Notes: generated from the sequence alone by a model not told the origin. DNA of 54,352 nt from Domibacillus indicus (GCF_023715895.1 NZ_JAMBOO010000028.1:1-54352), one strand, 5' to 3'; counted from the stretch's first letter, positions 8,259 through 17,026 are shown. Numbers and translations: made by a program.

Positions 8259-8672
8259 ATGAGTAAAGAAACATTGACCAAAACAGAGTTTAACTATTTA
8301 AACGAAAAACCAGGTGTACAGCTTTTAAAAGCTGGTACGTATCAAAAAAAAGAATTAAACAGCCTCCTTGGAATTCCAGCGTTAAAAAGTCAAATTATTG
8401 ATGTTCCGGTCTGTACGAATAAGCGAGCACTGTCAATGGGTTACTTTTCAATGCAACCTTCAGAAGAATTTGAATTTACTTATACGTATTTGGAGCTTAA
8501 AACGGTTATACGGGGAAAAATTGTTGTTCGGGATGATCAGGGAACTAAATTTGTAGCTGAAGCCGGCGATGTTTTAATTTTTTCGCCAGAAACAACCGTT
8601 GTATTTGATAAAGAAAGTGACGGAGACGCCATTTACACAGCTCACCGTTTGCCTGAACCTGTATTTATGTAA
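8259..8672 (+). CDS. EutQ-like cupin protein, copy 1
   Basis: A 137-residue single-domain cupin. The C-terminal half (EEFEFTYTYLELKTVIRGKIVVRDDQGTK, VAEAGDVLIFSP) shows the two cupin motifs and resembles the cupin domain of ethanolamine-utilisation EutQ. I start at the ATG behind GAGGTGAGG, not at the GTG inside that ribosome site. It is very similar to the protein encoded at 14453-14866 on the other strand. It is the first gene of an operon with a flavoenzyme and ammonium transporter and lies behind a TnrA box. Its role is unknown; a small-molecule binding or stabilising function is possible. Confidence 0.82.
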   Translation: MSKETLTKTEFNYLNEKPGVQLLKAGTYQKKELNSLLGIPALKSQIIDVPVCTNKRALSMGYFSMQPSEEFEFTYTYLELKTVIRGKIVVRDDQGTKFVAEAGDVLIFSPETTVVFDKESDGDAIYTAHRLPEPVFM

Positions 8673-8763
8673 AAGTAATTACTTGCTGGATTAAGGCTAG
8701 GAAAGAAGCTGAGAGTTAATAGCGCCTGTTCTCATTTAAAGAATAGAGGAGAGTGAAGCAATC

Positions 8764-9984
8764 ATGACAATTAATCAAGCGGTCTTAGATGAAGGAGTTA
8801 TGCAAATCCCAAGCTGGTGGAAATGTCCACCAGGATATGAGGAATTACAAAAAAAGGCTCATGAAATTGGAAAAGCAGAACTGCTTCCACGTACTTCTCT
8901 TTCTGATCAGGAAAGCCGGTATCCGCGTGAAAGCCTTAAAGCCATTGCACAAGCCGGCTATGGAGCCGTTACGATCCCTGCGCAAGAAGGAGGCATCGGA
9001 GCAGGATATATGGGCTTTGCTGTATTGGCAGAAAGTTTTGCTCATTACTGTTCGTCTTCCACAATGTGCTGGGTCATGCATACAGCAGCCGTGCAGACGC
9101 TGTATTCAGCAGGCTCACCTGAACAGCGCCAGCGTTTTATACCAGGTGTATTAAGCGGAGAGGTTGGTGCGCTTGCCTTTAGTGAGCCAGCAACGGGCAG
9201 CCATTTCTGGAATGTGGTAAGTTCAGCTCCCAGAAGCGGCGAGGGCTATCTTTTAAACGCCAGCAAGTCTTTTGTGACAAGCGGCGGCGAGGCAGACTGG
9301 TATGTCGTCTGTACAAACTATCCTGACAGTATTGAAACAGATAAACTTATGTTTTTACTTGTAGAAAAAAACCAGGAGGGTGTTGAAAGCTTCCCGTTTT
9401 CTGCAATGGGATTGCGCGGCAATTCAAGCGGTCCTATGAAGTTTACCGATGTGTTTGTTCCTGCTGAAAACCGCCTCGGCAGTGAAGGCGGCATGAATTC
9501 CTATAATGATAATGTCATTGACCCATTATTTTTGTTAGGAACCAGTGCCTGCTGGATTGGAATTGCGCAGGGAGCGCTGAACGCGGCTATTGACGGTGCA
9601 AAGAAAAAAGTTCATCAGGATACTGGAAAGTCTGTTTCAGGTTACCAGGTTATTCGTCATGAATTAGCAAAAGCACAGATCTTAATTGACAGCGCTAGAA
9701 ACATGCTGTACCGCACAGCTCAGGGAATGGATGAATGCAGCGAAAAAGGGCTTGCTTTATCAAGCTGCCTTTACCCTTTATGGGAACTGAAAACACATGC
9801 AGCGGATATTGTTATTCAAGTAACAAATCAAGCATTACAGGTATCGGGTGGCAGGGGCTATCTGACAGGACAGGTAGAAAAGTACCTTCGTGATGGCCGG
9901 GCTGGAGCACTAATGGGCCCAACCAATGAAATCCTGCGAGAATGGGTTGGCCGCACCTTGGTTGAAGTTCCGTGGTTTGAATAA
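8764..9984 (+). CDS. acyl-CoA-dehydrogenase-fold flavoenzyme lacking the catalytic Glu, probable oxygenase
   Basis: A 406-residue protein with the acyl-CoA dehydrogenase fold: N-terminal helices, the middle domain with AFSEPATGSHFW (about 138-149), and a C-terminal bundle with GGRGYLTGQ and YLRDGRAG. In true dehydrogenases the C-terminal motif IYEGTNEI supplies the catalytic Glu; here it reads LMGPTNEI, with Gly at about residue 385. Loss of that base is typical of flavin monooxygenases and other oxygen-using enzymes of this fold (DszC/HpaB type). The same operon encodes an SsuE-type FMN reductase and an FAD synthetase, so I infer a two-component oxygenase acting on a nitrogen compound. The substrate is unknown. 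Confidence 0.75.
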   Translation: MTINQAVLDEGVMQIPSWWKCPPGYEELQKKAHEIGKAELLPRTSLSDQESRYPRESLKAIAQAGYGAVTIPAQEGGIGAGYMGFAVLAESFAHYCSSSTMCWVMHTAAVQTLYSAGSPEQRQRFIPGVLSGEVGALAFSEPATGSHFWNVVSSAPRSGEGYLLNASKSFVTSGGEADWYVVCTNYPDSIETDKLMFLLVEKNQEGVESFPFSAMGLRGNSSGPMKFTDVFVPAENRLGSEGGMNSYNDNVIDPLFLLGTSACWIGIAQGALNAAIDGAKKKVHQDTGKSVSGYQVIRHELAKAQILIDSARNMLYRTAQGMDECSEKGLALSSCLYPLWELKTHAADIVIQVTNQALQVSGGRGYLTGQVEKYLRDGRAGALMGPTNEILREWVGRTLVEVPWFE

Positions 9985-10074
9985 GCGAAGGGCTGGCTTG
10001 AGATAATGTGGCAGTAGAAATTTGTAAACAGTTAATAAAAAAGCATTAGAAAGAATTGAGATGGAAAAGAAACC

Positions 10075-10111
10075 ATTTTGGATTGGCTAAAAGTATTGGT
10101 CAATCCAAAAT
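10075..10111 (+). promoter_or_regulatory. strong hairpin in the leader of amt1
   Basis: ATTTTGGATTG and CAATCCAAAAT form a perfect 11-base stem with a 15-base loop, ending 40 bases before the amt start. No clear T run follows. It may protect or process the operon mRNA or act as a weak attenuator. Confidence 0.5.
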
Positions 10112-10151
10112 AATCTTTATCCTTTTCTCATCATACCGGAGGAGGATTTCA

Positions 10152-11504
10152 ATGAGCAGAACAATGAATAGTATCGCTTTGTTTTTAGCAGTAATTGGAT
10201 GTTTGATAGGTTTTCCCTTGAATTCATTTGCCGCGGAAACTTCTGCAATCGATACAGGAGATACTGCTTGGATTTTGTCTGCGAATGCTATCGTTGTCTT
10301 TATGCTTATTCCCGGGCTGGCCCTTTTTTATGGCGGGCTGATGAGTAATAGAAACGTTCTTTCTACAATGATGTACAGCTTTTCCAGTCTTCTTGTTGTA
10401 AGTATCGTTTGGGTATTATGGGGCTACAGTCTTACTTTTGGTACTGATATTGGCGGCCTTATTGGCGGTATGGATTATCTAGGGTTTAAAAATGTAGGTG
10501 AAGAAGCTGCATTTGGGACTTTAACCATTCCGCATTATCTTTATGCTGTTTTTCAAACTTGCTTTGCAGCCATTACTGTAGCTATTGTTTCCGGGGGAAT
10601 TGCAGGCCGCATTTCTTTTCCTGCTTGGATTCTTTTTTGTATTCTATGGCCTACTGCAGTCTATGCTCCAATGGCGCACTGGGCATGGGGAGGAGGCTGG
10701 CTTTCAAAAATAGGGGAGCTTGATTTTGCCGGGGGAACAGTTGTTCACATTCTGGCAGGTGTGAGTGCCCTAGTGGCTGCTCTCATGATTGGACCGAGAC
10801 GTTTAAAAAATGAAGAATCACCGCACAACATTGTGTATTTTTTAATTGGGGCAGCTACTCTTTGGTTTGGCTGGCTGGCTTTTAATGGCGGCAGTGCCTT
10901 GGCAGCTGGCGGATTAGCTTCTCTCGCTTTTATGAATACACACATTGCGGCATGTGCAGGAGGGATCGGCTGGCTTGTAATTGAGTGGACAATCAGAAAA
11001 CGTCCGACACTAGTAGGAACGATGACTGGAGCGATTGCAGGACTAGTGGCTATAACTCCAGCTGCGGGTTATGTGACGGTTTTGTCCGCTGCTTTTATTG
11101 GTCTGCTGTCAGGCCCAATTGGATATTACGCTATTCGCTTTATCAAAACACGGTTTAAATATGACGATACGTTAGATGCTTTTGGAATCCATGGAATTTG
11201 TGGGATTTGGGGCGCTATGGCTACCGGAATTTTTGCTACAAAAGAAGTAAATGAAGCCGGAAACAATGGCTTGTTGTACGGCAACCCTGAACAGTTGGTG
11301 AGCCAGGCTATTGGAGTAGGGGTTACAGTTCTGCTTGCTGTTATTGGAACGTATGTAGTGTTACAGGTGATACGTTTGTTTGTTCCATTGCGTGTAAGTG
11401 AAGAAGATGAAATTATTGGACTTGATTTAAGTATTCATGACGAGTCAGCGTATCTGAAAGAAGAAGAGGTTCCGCCTGGGCGAATTCAAATGGAAAACTC
11501 TTAA
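10152..11504 (+). CDS. ammonium transporter (Amt/NrgA family), copy 1
   Basis: A 450-residue Amt channel preceded by a signal-like N-terminal segment (ALFLAVIGCLIGFPLNSFAA) and starting at the ATG behind GGAGGAGG. Conserved Amt features are DTAWILSANAIVVFMLIPGLALFYGG, GGTVVHI (first pore His), WFGWLAFNGGSAL and DTLDAFGIHGICGIWG (second pore His). About 11 membrane helices are expected. It carries ammonium and, in this family, often methylammonium. It lies mid-operon in a flavoenzyme cluster, and no GlnK/PII gene follows, unlike B. subtilis nrgAB. It is closely related to the second copy at 36 kb. Confidence 0.95.
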   Translation: MSRTMNSIALFLAVIGCLIGFPLNSFAAETSAIDTGDTAWILSANAIVVFMLIPGLALFYGGLMSNRNVLSTMMYSFSSLLVVSIVWVLWGYSLTFGTDIGGLIGGMDYLGFKNVGEEAAFGTLTIPHYLYAVFQTCFAAITVAIVSGGIAGRISFPAWILFCILWPTAVYAPMAHWAWGGGWLSKIGELDFAGGTVVHILAGVSALVAALMIGPRRLKNEESPHNIVYFLIGAATLWFGWLAFNGGSALAAGGLASLAFMNTHIAACAGGIGWLVIEWTIRKRPTLVGTMTGAIAGLVAITPAAGYVTVLSAAFIGLLSGPIGYYAIRFIKTRFKYDDTLDAFGIHGICGIWGAMATGIFATKEVNEAGNNGLLYGNPEQLVSQAIGVGVTVLLAVIGTYVVLQVIRLFVPLRVSEEDEIIGLDLSIHDESAYLKEEEVPPGRIQMENS

Positions 11505-11536
11505 GCTTTAGAGTCCATGTTCAATGGGTACAATAG

Positions 11537-11569
11537 ACGCCTTCATTCCAAATAAGCGAATGAAGGCGT
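11537..11569 (+). promoter_or_regulatory. 12-base hairpin between amt1 and the FAD synthetase gene
   Basis: ACGCCTTCATTC and GAATGAAGGCGT form a perfect 12-base stem with a nine-base loop. AACTAAAA follows rather than a T run, so full termination is unlikely. It may set relative expression of the two halves of the operon. Confidence 0.5.
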
Positions 11570-11601
11570 AACTAAAAATGCCAGGAAAGGGGCGGCCAAA
11601 G

Positions 11602-12483
11602 GTGGAAACGATCTATCTTTGTCACACAGATGCTCCACAGTATGTTTCAGACGAGCCTGTTGTTATGGCATTAGGTTTCTTTGATGGAGTGCATGCCGGC
11701 CATCAGCGTTTAACTCAAACTGCAAGAAAAATAGCAAAAGAAAAAAGGTTGAAATTGGCTGTTATGACTTTCTATCCTCATCCTAGTGAAGTGATACAGG
11801 GTTTAGAACCTATTAAATACTTATCACCCCTTTCAGTAAAACAGAAGAAATTTGAAAAACTGGGTGTAGAAAAATTATTTGTGGTGAAGTTTGATCGGAT
11901 TTTTTCCAGGCTTTCCCCTGAAGAATTTATTAAACAATATATTGTAGGAATAAAATGTAAGCATGTAGTAGCAGGATTTGACTTTACCTATGGCTACAAA
12001 GGAACTGGAAATGTGATAAAAATGAAGGAAGAAGCCTCAGGTGGCAAATTTGATGTATCTATTGTACCGAAAGAAGAACGGAACGGGTTAAAAGTCAGTT
12101 CTACCCTCATTCGTCGTTGTATTTCAACGGGCAGTGTTCATGTAATTCCGAACTACCTTGGTGATTATTATGAAGTCATGGGTAAGGTCGAACAAGAAAT
12201 GATTGAGAGAGAAGAAAGCTTTCTCTATAAAATTTCAACAAATAAAAAATACATCCTTCCAGAAACAGGTGTATATCGAATTGAGATTGAAAGTGACAAT
12301 AAACGATTACAAGGCATTTGCTTAAAAATTGACCAATGTGATGAAAAAAATATATTAACCGTTAAGCTGTTTCATTATCTTGAAAATAAAAAAGAAGAAC
12401 ATATTCAAATTAGATGGTTGAAAAAAATAGCTGATGATCAATCCATTTCAAATCAAGTACAGGAGCAAACAATATTTATTTAA
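11602..12483 (+). CDS. FAD synthetase (RibF N-domain type) with degenerate kinase domain
   Basis: A 293-residue RibF-related protein. The adenylyltransferase domain is intact: ALGFFDGVHAGHQRL near residues 24-38 and KVSSTLIRRCI near 170-180, so it should make FAD from FMN and ATP. The C-terminal half aligns in position with riboflavin kinase, but the GRxxGFPTAN motif is absent (it reads GKVEQEMIEREESF), so kinase activity is unlikely. I choose GTG at 11602 because AAAGGGG lies nine bases before it and the protein then starts like RibC/RibF; an ATG at 11578 lacks a ribosome site. It sits between amt1 and an unknown gene in a flavoenzyme operon. Confidence 0.85.
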   Translation: METIYLCHTDAPQYVSDEPVVMALGFFDGVHAGHQRLTQTARKIAKEKRLKLAVMTFYPHPSEVIQGLEPIKYLSPLSVKQKKFEKLGVEKLFVVKFDRIFSRLSPEEFIKQYIVGIKCKHVVAGFDFTYGYKGTGNVIKMKEEASGGKFDVSIVPKEERNGLKVSSTLIRRCISTGSVHVIPNYLGDYYEVMGKVEQEMIEREESFLYKISTNKKYILPETGVYRIEIESDNKRLQGICLKIDQCDEKNILTVKLFHYLENKKEEHIQIRWLKKIADDQSISNQVQEQTIFI

Positions 12484-12503
12484 AACTTGAAAGGAGTGTC
12501 CTG

Positions 12504-13292
12504 ATGCATTCAACGACGATGTTGTCCTGCTCTGATTTTTCAGTAGAAATTCAAGATCAGCGAGCTTCAATAGATGACTTGTTCCCTGGGTTGAATGAGA
12601 AAGACCGGATTGGATTTATTTTGCATCAAGCTGGCGGGAGTGTAGGTGCAAGTGCTCTCTTGTTAGCTGCAGTCACAAGATTCTATGAATTTTACCGGGA
12701 GAGGCTGGGGGATGGACCAGAACAGCTGAGAATTTACCCCGAAATATTTATGTTCCATATAGGAACGCAGCACTTAAACCATTACTGGCTGGATGTATGG
12801 CCCCCTCATAAAGAAGTAGTTGTAGAAGACGACCCAGAACAAATCTTGGAAGCAGTAAATGACCGGGGAATTACTCGTTTAATCGTTGAAGACCTTCCTG
12901 CTGTGTCCAAGATCGAACTAAATAGGCCGATGCCCCTTCATAATATCCCTTCGTCAACGGCTATTTTTTTACGGGAGACATTGGCCAGTGCTGAGCAGCG
13001 GATCATCACGGCCTTGGCGTATTCTCATACAGGAAGAGTGGAACAGCCAGACGTTGCTTTTTTTAGTTGTCGCAATGCAGAAAAGTTATTATCGGCCTCT
13101 TTGGAAAGTTCAAACATGCTGACGGAAGAAATAAAGGAGAAGCTATGGCTTAACCGGCAGGCCCTTCAAAAGGATGGACGCATCAAAGAAACGTTTAGGC
13201 GCATCAAGGTAGCCGATGCTCTCTGTATGTTAACTCAGACTACTCGAGTAAGTGAGGCTACACAACAATATATTTCCATGCTGGAAAGCTAA
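12504..13292 (+). CDS. protein of unknown function in the flavoenzyme operon
   Basis: A 262-residue soluble protein with ribosome site AAAGGAG. I do not recognise the family. Features are HQAGGSVGASALLLAAVTRFYEF near 46-68, a His/Trp-rich stretch FHIGTQHLNHYWLDVWPPHKE near 88-108, and a long charged C-terminal helix region. There is no signal peptide or membrane segment. It lies between the FAD synthetase and the FMN reductase, so it may assist or be a subunit of the flavin oxygenase. Confidence 0.75.
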   Translation: MHSTTMLSCSDFSVEIQDQRASIDDLFPGLNEKDRIGFILHQAGGSVGASALLLAAVTRFYEFYRERLGDGPEQLRIYPEIFMFHIGTQHLNHYWLDVWPPHKEVVVEDDPEQILEAVNDRGITRLIVEDLPAVSKIELNRPMPLHNIPSSTAIFLRETLASAEQRIITALAYSHTGRVEQPDVAFFSCRNAEKLLSASLESSNMLTEEIKEKLWLNRQALQKDGRIKETFRRIKVADALCMLTQTTRVSEATQQYISMLES

Positions 13293-13375
13293 AATCGTTC
13301 ATAGCCCTTTCGCATGCAACACACTTGAACGTGTTATTTTTTAAAACTACTGAATGTTAGGGGAGTTAGTTTGGA

Positions 13376-13936
13376 ATGAAAAAAGTGACAATTTTATCAG
13401 GAAGTCCATCCACGATCTCTAAACTAAATGAGGCTTTAAAATATATGATGATCCAGCTAGAGCAAAGTGAAGTTCAGGTGGAATTTGTTTCAATTTGTGG
13501 TTTGCCAGCAGAAGATTTACTACATGCACGTTATGAAAGCGATAGTATTCAAACAGTGAATGCTCTGCTGGCAGAATCAGATGCAGTCATTGTTGGAACT
13601 CCTGTTTATAAAGGTTCATACAGCGGGATCTTAAAGACGTATTTGGATTTGCTGCCGCAAAAAGGACTGGAAAACAAACTTCTTTTACCAGTAGCTGTCG
13701 GAGGGACCATGGCTCATCTTTTAATGCTGGAATACAATCTTAAACCATTGTTATCAGTGCTTGGAGGAACTCAGATTGAAAAAGGGATTTTTATTCAGAA
13801 TACACAGGTTATCTGGAATGAGCAAAAGCAAGGAATAATTTCAGAAGAGATTACAGCTCGATTAACTGCGTCTATTGATCAATTTCTAAACAAATTAATG
13901 AAAGACGAAGCAGTTTGCTCCATTGAGGTGAGCTAG
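13376..13936 (+). CDS. NAD(P)H-dependent FMN reductase (SsuE-like), copy 1
   Basis: A 186-residue flavodoxin-fold reductase. ILSGSPSTISKL near residues 5-16 is the FMN phosphate loop; VGTPVYKGSYSGILKTYLDLLP near 74-95 and PVAVGGTMAHLLMLEYNLKPLL near 104-125 match SsuE-type proteins. It supplies reduced FMN to a partner monooxygenase. It is the last gene of the cupin/flavoenzyme operon, so the likely partner is the dehydrogenase-fold enzyme at 8.8 kb. Confidence 0.88.
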   Translation: MKKVTILSGSPSTISKLNEALKYMMIQLEQSEVQVEFVSICGLPAEDLLHARYESDSIQTVNALLAESDAVIVGTPVYKGSYSGILKTYLDLLPQKGLENKLLLPVAVGGTMAHLLMLEYNLKPLLSVLGGTQIEKGIFIQNTQVIWNEQKQGIISEEITARLTASIDQFLNKLMKDEAVCSIEVS

Positions 13937-14061
13937 TCGCAACATATTGGCAGCTGACCAATTTGAACGTAGACATGGTAGCAGTAATAAAATTTATTGC
14001 TTCCGATTTGTCGAACAGAATGGGAAGGCAGGGCAGGAATCAACACTGTAGATTTAAAAAC

Positions 14062-14109
14062 ATCGCCGTATTATTGGATGAAACAATCCATGAGATTCGG
14101 CGTTTTTTA
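14062..14109 (+). terminator. terminator of the cupin/flavoenzyme operon
   Basis: CGCCG pairs with CGGCG outside an inner ATTGGAT/AATCCAT arm, and TTTTTT follows. Confidence 0.8.
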
Positions 14110-14359
14110 TGCTGTTCAATTTTTTTAATTTAATTCTTTTCATTAAAAGAGAGGGGAATTTTGGCAGGTAGAATAGAGGGAAAAAAGTATATAAATATTG
14201 AAGATAAAATAACTTAAGGCAATTTAAAGGTGGACATTGTTAGAGGTTTAGAATTGCGTTCATCTATCTGATGAATGGAATAACTTATTATTTTCATGTT
14301 TTATTCGAAAAATATAAAGAGAAGAAGTTTGATAAACGTAGTTACCTTTCTTCAAATGA

Positions 14360-14407
14360 TATCAAGCATTCTGGAGAGAATAAGTTCTTTCCCCAAAATG
14401 CTTGATA
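14360..14407. repeat. inverted repeat 3' of cupin copy 2
   Basis: TATCAAGCATT and AATGCTTGATA form a perfect 11-base inverted repeat with a 26-base loop, about 45 bases beyond the cupin stop. It lacks a T run and could be a weak terminator or mRNA 3' structure for the minus-strand gene. Confidence 0.4.
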
Positions 14408-14452
14408 AGTCATTACAATATCTTAATTGAGTTTCCTTTCATCAATTATCCC

Positions 14453-14866
14453 CTACATAAACATGGGTTCTGGAAGGCGGTGCCCTGTGTAAATGGCCTC
14501 TCCATCACTTTCTTTATCAAATATAACGGTTGTATCAGGAGTAAACACTAATACATCTCCAGCTTCGGCTACATATCTGGTACCCTGATCATCCCTTACA
14601 ATAATTTTTCCTTTAATCACGACTTTGATTTCCAGGTACGTATAAGTAAATTCAAATTCCTCGGATGGCTGCATGGAGAAATAGCCCAATTGCACAGCAT
14701 TTTCCTTGTCTGTAATAGGAACATCAATAATTTGACTTTTTAATGCAGGTATATTTAATGCGTCATTTAATTCTTTCTTTTTATATGTTCCGGCTTTAAT
14801 TAACTGAACACCTGGCTTTTGACTTAAAAAAGTGTACGCTGTTTGGATCATTGTGTTTTCACTCAT
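14453..14866 (-). CDS. EutQ-like cupin protein, copy 2
   Basis: A 137-residue cupin nearly collinear with the one at 8.3 kb; shared blocks include LKSQIIDVP, GYFSMQPSEEFEFTYTYLE and EAGDVLVFTPDTTVIFDKESDGEAIYT. I start at the ATG behind TGAGGTGAA, as for copy 1. It is monocistronic and diverges from the second IclR gene. The arrangement IclR plus cupin occurs twice in this window. Function unknown. Confidence 0.82.
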   Translation of the reverse strand: MSENTMIQTAYTFLSQKPGVQLIKAGTYKKKELNDALNIPALKSQIIDVPITDKENAVQLGYFSMQPSEEFEFTYTYLEIKVVIKGKIIVRDDQGTRYVAEAGDVLVFTPDTTVIFDKESDGEAIYTGHRLPEPMFM

Positions 14867-15021
14867 TTTCTTCACCTCATAAATTATTTTTTATAAAATC
14901 AATTGACGTCACTTTTGGTGTAACTCAATCAACTTTATATGTATTTCGATTTCTATAATCACATAGATACAAGATGAAACCTAGATTGGTATCCCGAATA
15001 GTGAGAAAAATCAGAAAAATT

Positions 15022-15117
15022 TGTTATATAATCTTACGTGTTATTTTTTGTATGAAAATTATGTTTAAAGAAAGGTTCGTTTCTTACAATAAAAGTTTAA
15101 TAAGCAGGCATTATGAT
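15022..15117 (+). promoter_or_regulatory. probable promoter of IclR copy 2 with near TnrA box and TTCGTTTNTTACAAT element
   Basis: TGTTATATAATCTTACG differs from the TnrA box by one base. GTTCGTTTCTTACAAT follows at 15075-15090, and 20-21 bases later a -10-like TATGAT. The last two parts match the composite promoters at 17.1, 28.7 and 35.6 kb, but the box-to-element gap is 36 rather than 24 bases. Confidence 0.45.
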
Positions 15118-15218
15118 GATAAAAATTGTATGTTCCTTTATTTAAAAGAAACCCATTTATGAAAAGTCAGCTTGCTGCCAAGCTGGTTTAATACAGGCTT
15201 TGGAAAGGGGAGAACAAA

Positions 15219-15980
15219 GTGTCTGAAGTGATAAGAAAGTCTGTTTTATTGCTGCACGCTATGAAGCCAACGGAAGAAAGAGAAGAATGGAGTGCCACAG
15301 AATTAAGCAGGGATTTAGGCATTCCCGTTCAAACTGTGCATCGGCTTCTTTCCTCTTTAGAAGAACAGGGTTTAGTATATAGAAGTCCTGAAACGAGAAA
15401 ATTCCGGATGGGGCTGCTGATTTTACAATTAGGCCTGGCTGGAAAAAACAATTTGTCTGTTCGAAAGCAATCTGTTGATATAGTGCAGGAGTTAGTGAGG
15501 AAAACAAAGAATCCGGTTTTTCTTACTGTCCCAGAGGGAGAAGAAGGAGTGCTCATTGAATATATAAGTCCAGGCACGCCCAAATCGAAAGAACTGACAG
15601 GAACTCGATTTTTTCTGTTTGAAGGGGCTTTTAACAAAGTGATGTTAGCTTTTATGAAAAAACAGAGGCAGCTGAAAATGTTTGAAATGCTCTCTGTAAC
15701 GCAAGAAAGTAACAAATTAAAAGAACTGGAGGATGAGTTAACGATCATTCAAAAAGAGGGCTGGGCTGTGTCATTTAATGAGATTCAGCCAAAAACAGCC
15801 TGCATATCAGCTCCTATTTTTAATTGGGAAAATGAGGTTGTAGCTTCTGTAAGTATGATGGTTTGGGAAGAAGCTTTTGCAGAGGATACAAAAGGAACGA
15901 ATATCAAGAGTATAAAAAAAGCAGCAGAAGAAATTTCATCAGAATTAGGATGGATCCAAAACATCCGGCAAGTTTTTTAA
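15219..15980 (+). CDS. IclR-family transcriptional regulator, copy 2
   Basis: A 253-residue IclR-type protein starting at GTG behind AAAGGGGAG. The winged helix contains WSATELSRDLGIPVQTVHRLLSSLEEQG (about 24-51), and the effector domain ends AAEEISSELGW. It is a clear paralogue of the regulator at 7.0 kb. It diverges from cupin copy 2 and has its own terminator. Ligand and targets are unknown. Confidence 0.88.
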   Translation: MSEVIRKSVLLLHAMKPTEEREEWSATELSRDLGIPVQTVHRLLSSLEEQGLVYRSPETRKFRMGLLILQLGLAGKNNLSVRKQSVDIVQELVRKTKNPVFLTVPEGEEGVLIEYISPGTPKSKELTGTRFFLFEGAFNKVMLAFMKKQRQLKMFEMLSVTQESNKLKELEDELTIIQKEGWAVSFNEIQPKTACISAPIFNWENEVVASVSMMVWEEAFAEDTKGTNIKSIKKAAEEISSELGWIQNIRQVF

Positions 15981-16025
15981 GCTCATACAGCACAAACTGT
16001 TTCATCATTTCGAAAATGAAAAGAG

Positions 16026-16070
16026 AGCCCCTCATTTATTTTTTGTACAGATGAGAGGCTGTTTTTATTT
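16026..16070 (+). terminator. terminator after IclR copy 2
   Basis: AGCCCCTCAT pairs with ATGAGAGGCT with one bulged base, followed by GTTTTTATTT. Confidence 0.82.
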
Positions 16071-16130
16071 AGCTGCATCGTGAAACTGAAACGGATCTTA
16101 TCCATTAAAAAATAACAATTGTGCTTTCTG

Positions 16131-16949
16131 TTAAGCAAGATTGGAGTACATGGCGAGTGTTTCTTTATACTGCTTTGGGGTAACGTTCATTAGTTTTTTA
16201 AAATCTTTTATGAAATGCGGCTGGTCATAGTAGCCATTTTCATGTATGACGTCATGCACATCTACATGATCCATTTTTAAAATGCAGCTCAAAGAATTTT
16301 GAAACTGGACGACTTTACAAAACTGTTTTGGTGAAAAACCGATATACTCTTCGAATTTCCGGCGGATATACTGCTCCGAATATCCGATTTCCGCAGATAA
16401 TTGCTTGATATTCAGCATTCCTCCAGATAGGTAAATTTTTTTAATTGAATAATCGATGAGCTCAAGCCCATTGCCCGACATCTCTGCACTTTTATGTATG
16501 AATTGTTTAAACAGCTTGATTCGTTCGCCAAATGATGCTGCTAAGCTGATTTGTTCAATAAGACATGGCTCAAAGAGTAAAACATCCGCTAGCGGAATAA
16601 GCTGATTTAAAAGCTCTTTCATCGGGTAGCGCAGCTTCAGCAGATTTTGTTCTGGAAAAAAACGAACCCCGAAGTAGTCGCAGCCATCTACAAATTCCGG
16701 TTGTTTCAGCCTCGAGACCGGGCTTGTCCAAAGAAAAGCTGAAGGAGTCTTGGCATCACAGCAAAAAATGATATCAAAGCATCCATCCGGGATAAGTGAA
16801 AGGGACGTTTTTTGTCCTTTTGTCGTTTCAAATTGATAAAAAAGCGCAATATTTTTACTTTTAGAGTAATCAGCTGGCATCAATTCTCGATAGCCGGTTG
16901 TGGTCATTTGAATTTCAGGCTGAAAAGGAAAGTAGATGGTTTCTTTCAT
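16131..16949 (-). CDS. AraC-family transcriptional regulator
   Basis: A 272-residue regulator. The N-terminal ~120 residues (IPDGCFDIIF, YFGVRFFPEQ) resemble the sensor region found in many AraC proteins (DUF6597-like). The C-terminal double helix-turn-helix shows IKQLSAEIGYSEQYIRRKFEEYIGFSPKQF and YYDQPHFIKDFKKLMNVTPKQY, the standard AraC signature. It diverges from the composite TnrA promoter at 17.0-17.1 kb, whose TnrA box lies 78 bases before this start. It may control the nearby amine or heterocycle genes. Confidence 0.9.
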   Translation of the reverse strand: MKETIYFPFQPEIQMTTTGYRELMPADYSKSKNIALFYQFETTKGQKTSLSLIPDGCFDIIFCCDAKTPSAFLWTSPVSRLKQPEFVDGCDYFGVRFFPEQNLLKLRYPMKELLNQLIPLADVLLFEPCLIEQISLAASFGERIKLFKQFIHKSAEMSGNGLELIDYSIKKIYLSGGMLNIKQLSAEIGYSEQYIRRKFEEYIGFSPKQFCKVVQFQNSLSCILKMDHVDVHDVIHENGYYDQPHFIKDFKKLMNVTPKQYKETLAMYSNLA

Positions 16950-17026
16950 AACGTTTACCCCTTTACTTTTAATTTGTCAGGAATAGTAACATTATGAAGA
17001 GGATTATGAGGTAAAAACAATTTGTT

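Larger units (their letters stand above)
13937..14452. other. intergenic region, terminator and long inverted repeat only
   Basis: No gene is visible. It contains the operon terminator (14062-14109) and an 11-base inverted repeat near the end of the cupin copy 2 gene. Confidence 0.5.

Noticed and set aside
10021-10040. TnrA-like sequence upstream of amt1 (TGTAAACAGTTAATAAA)
   Set aside because: It misses two fixed bases of the second half-site; amt1 is better explained as part of the upstream TnrA-box operon.
14974-15162. 62-codon frame upstream of IclR copy 2
   Set aside because: No ribosome site, and it overlaps the composite promoter elements; basic composition looks like translated AT-rich non-coding DNA.
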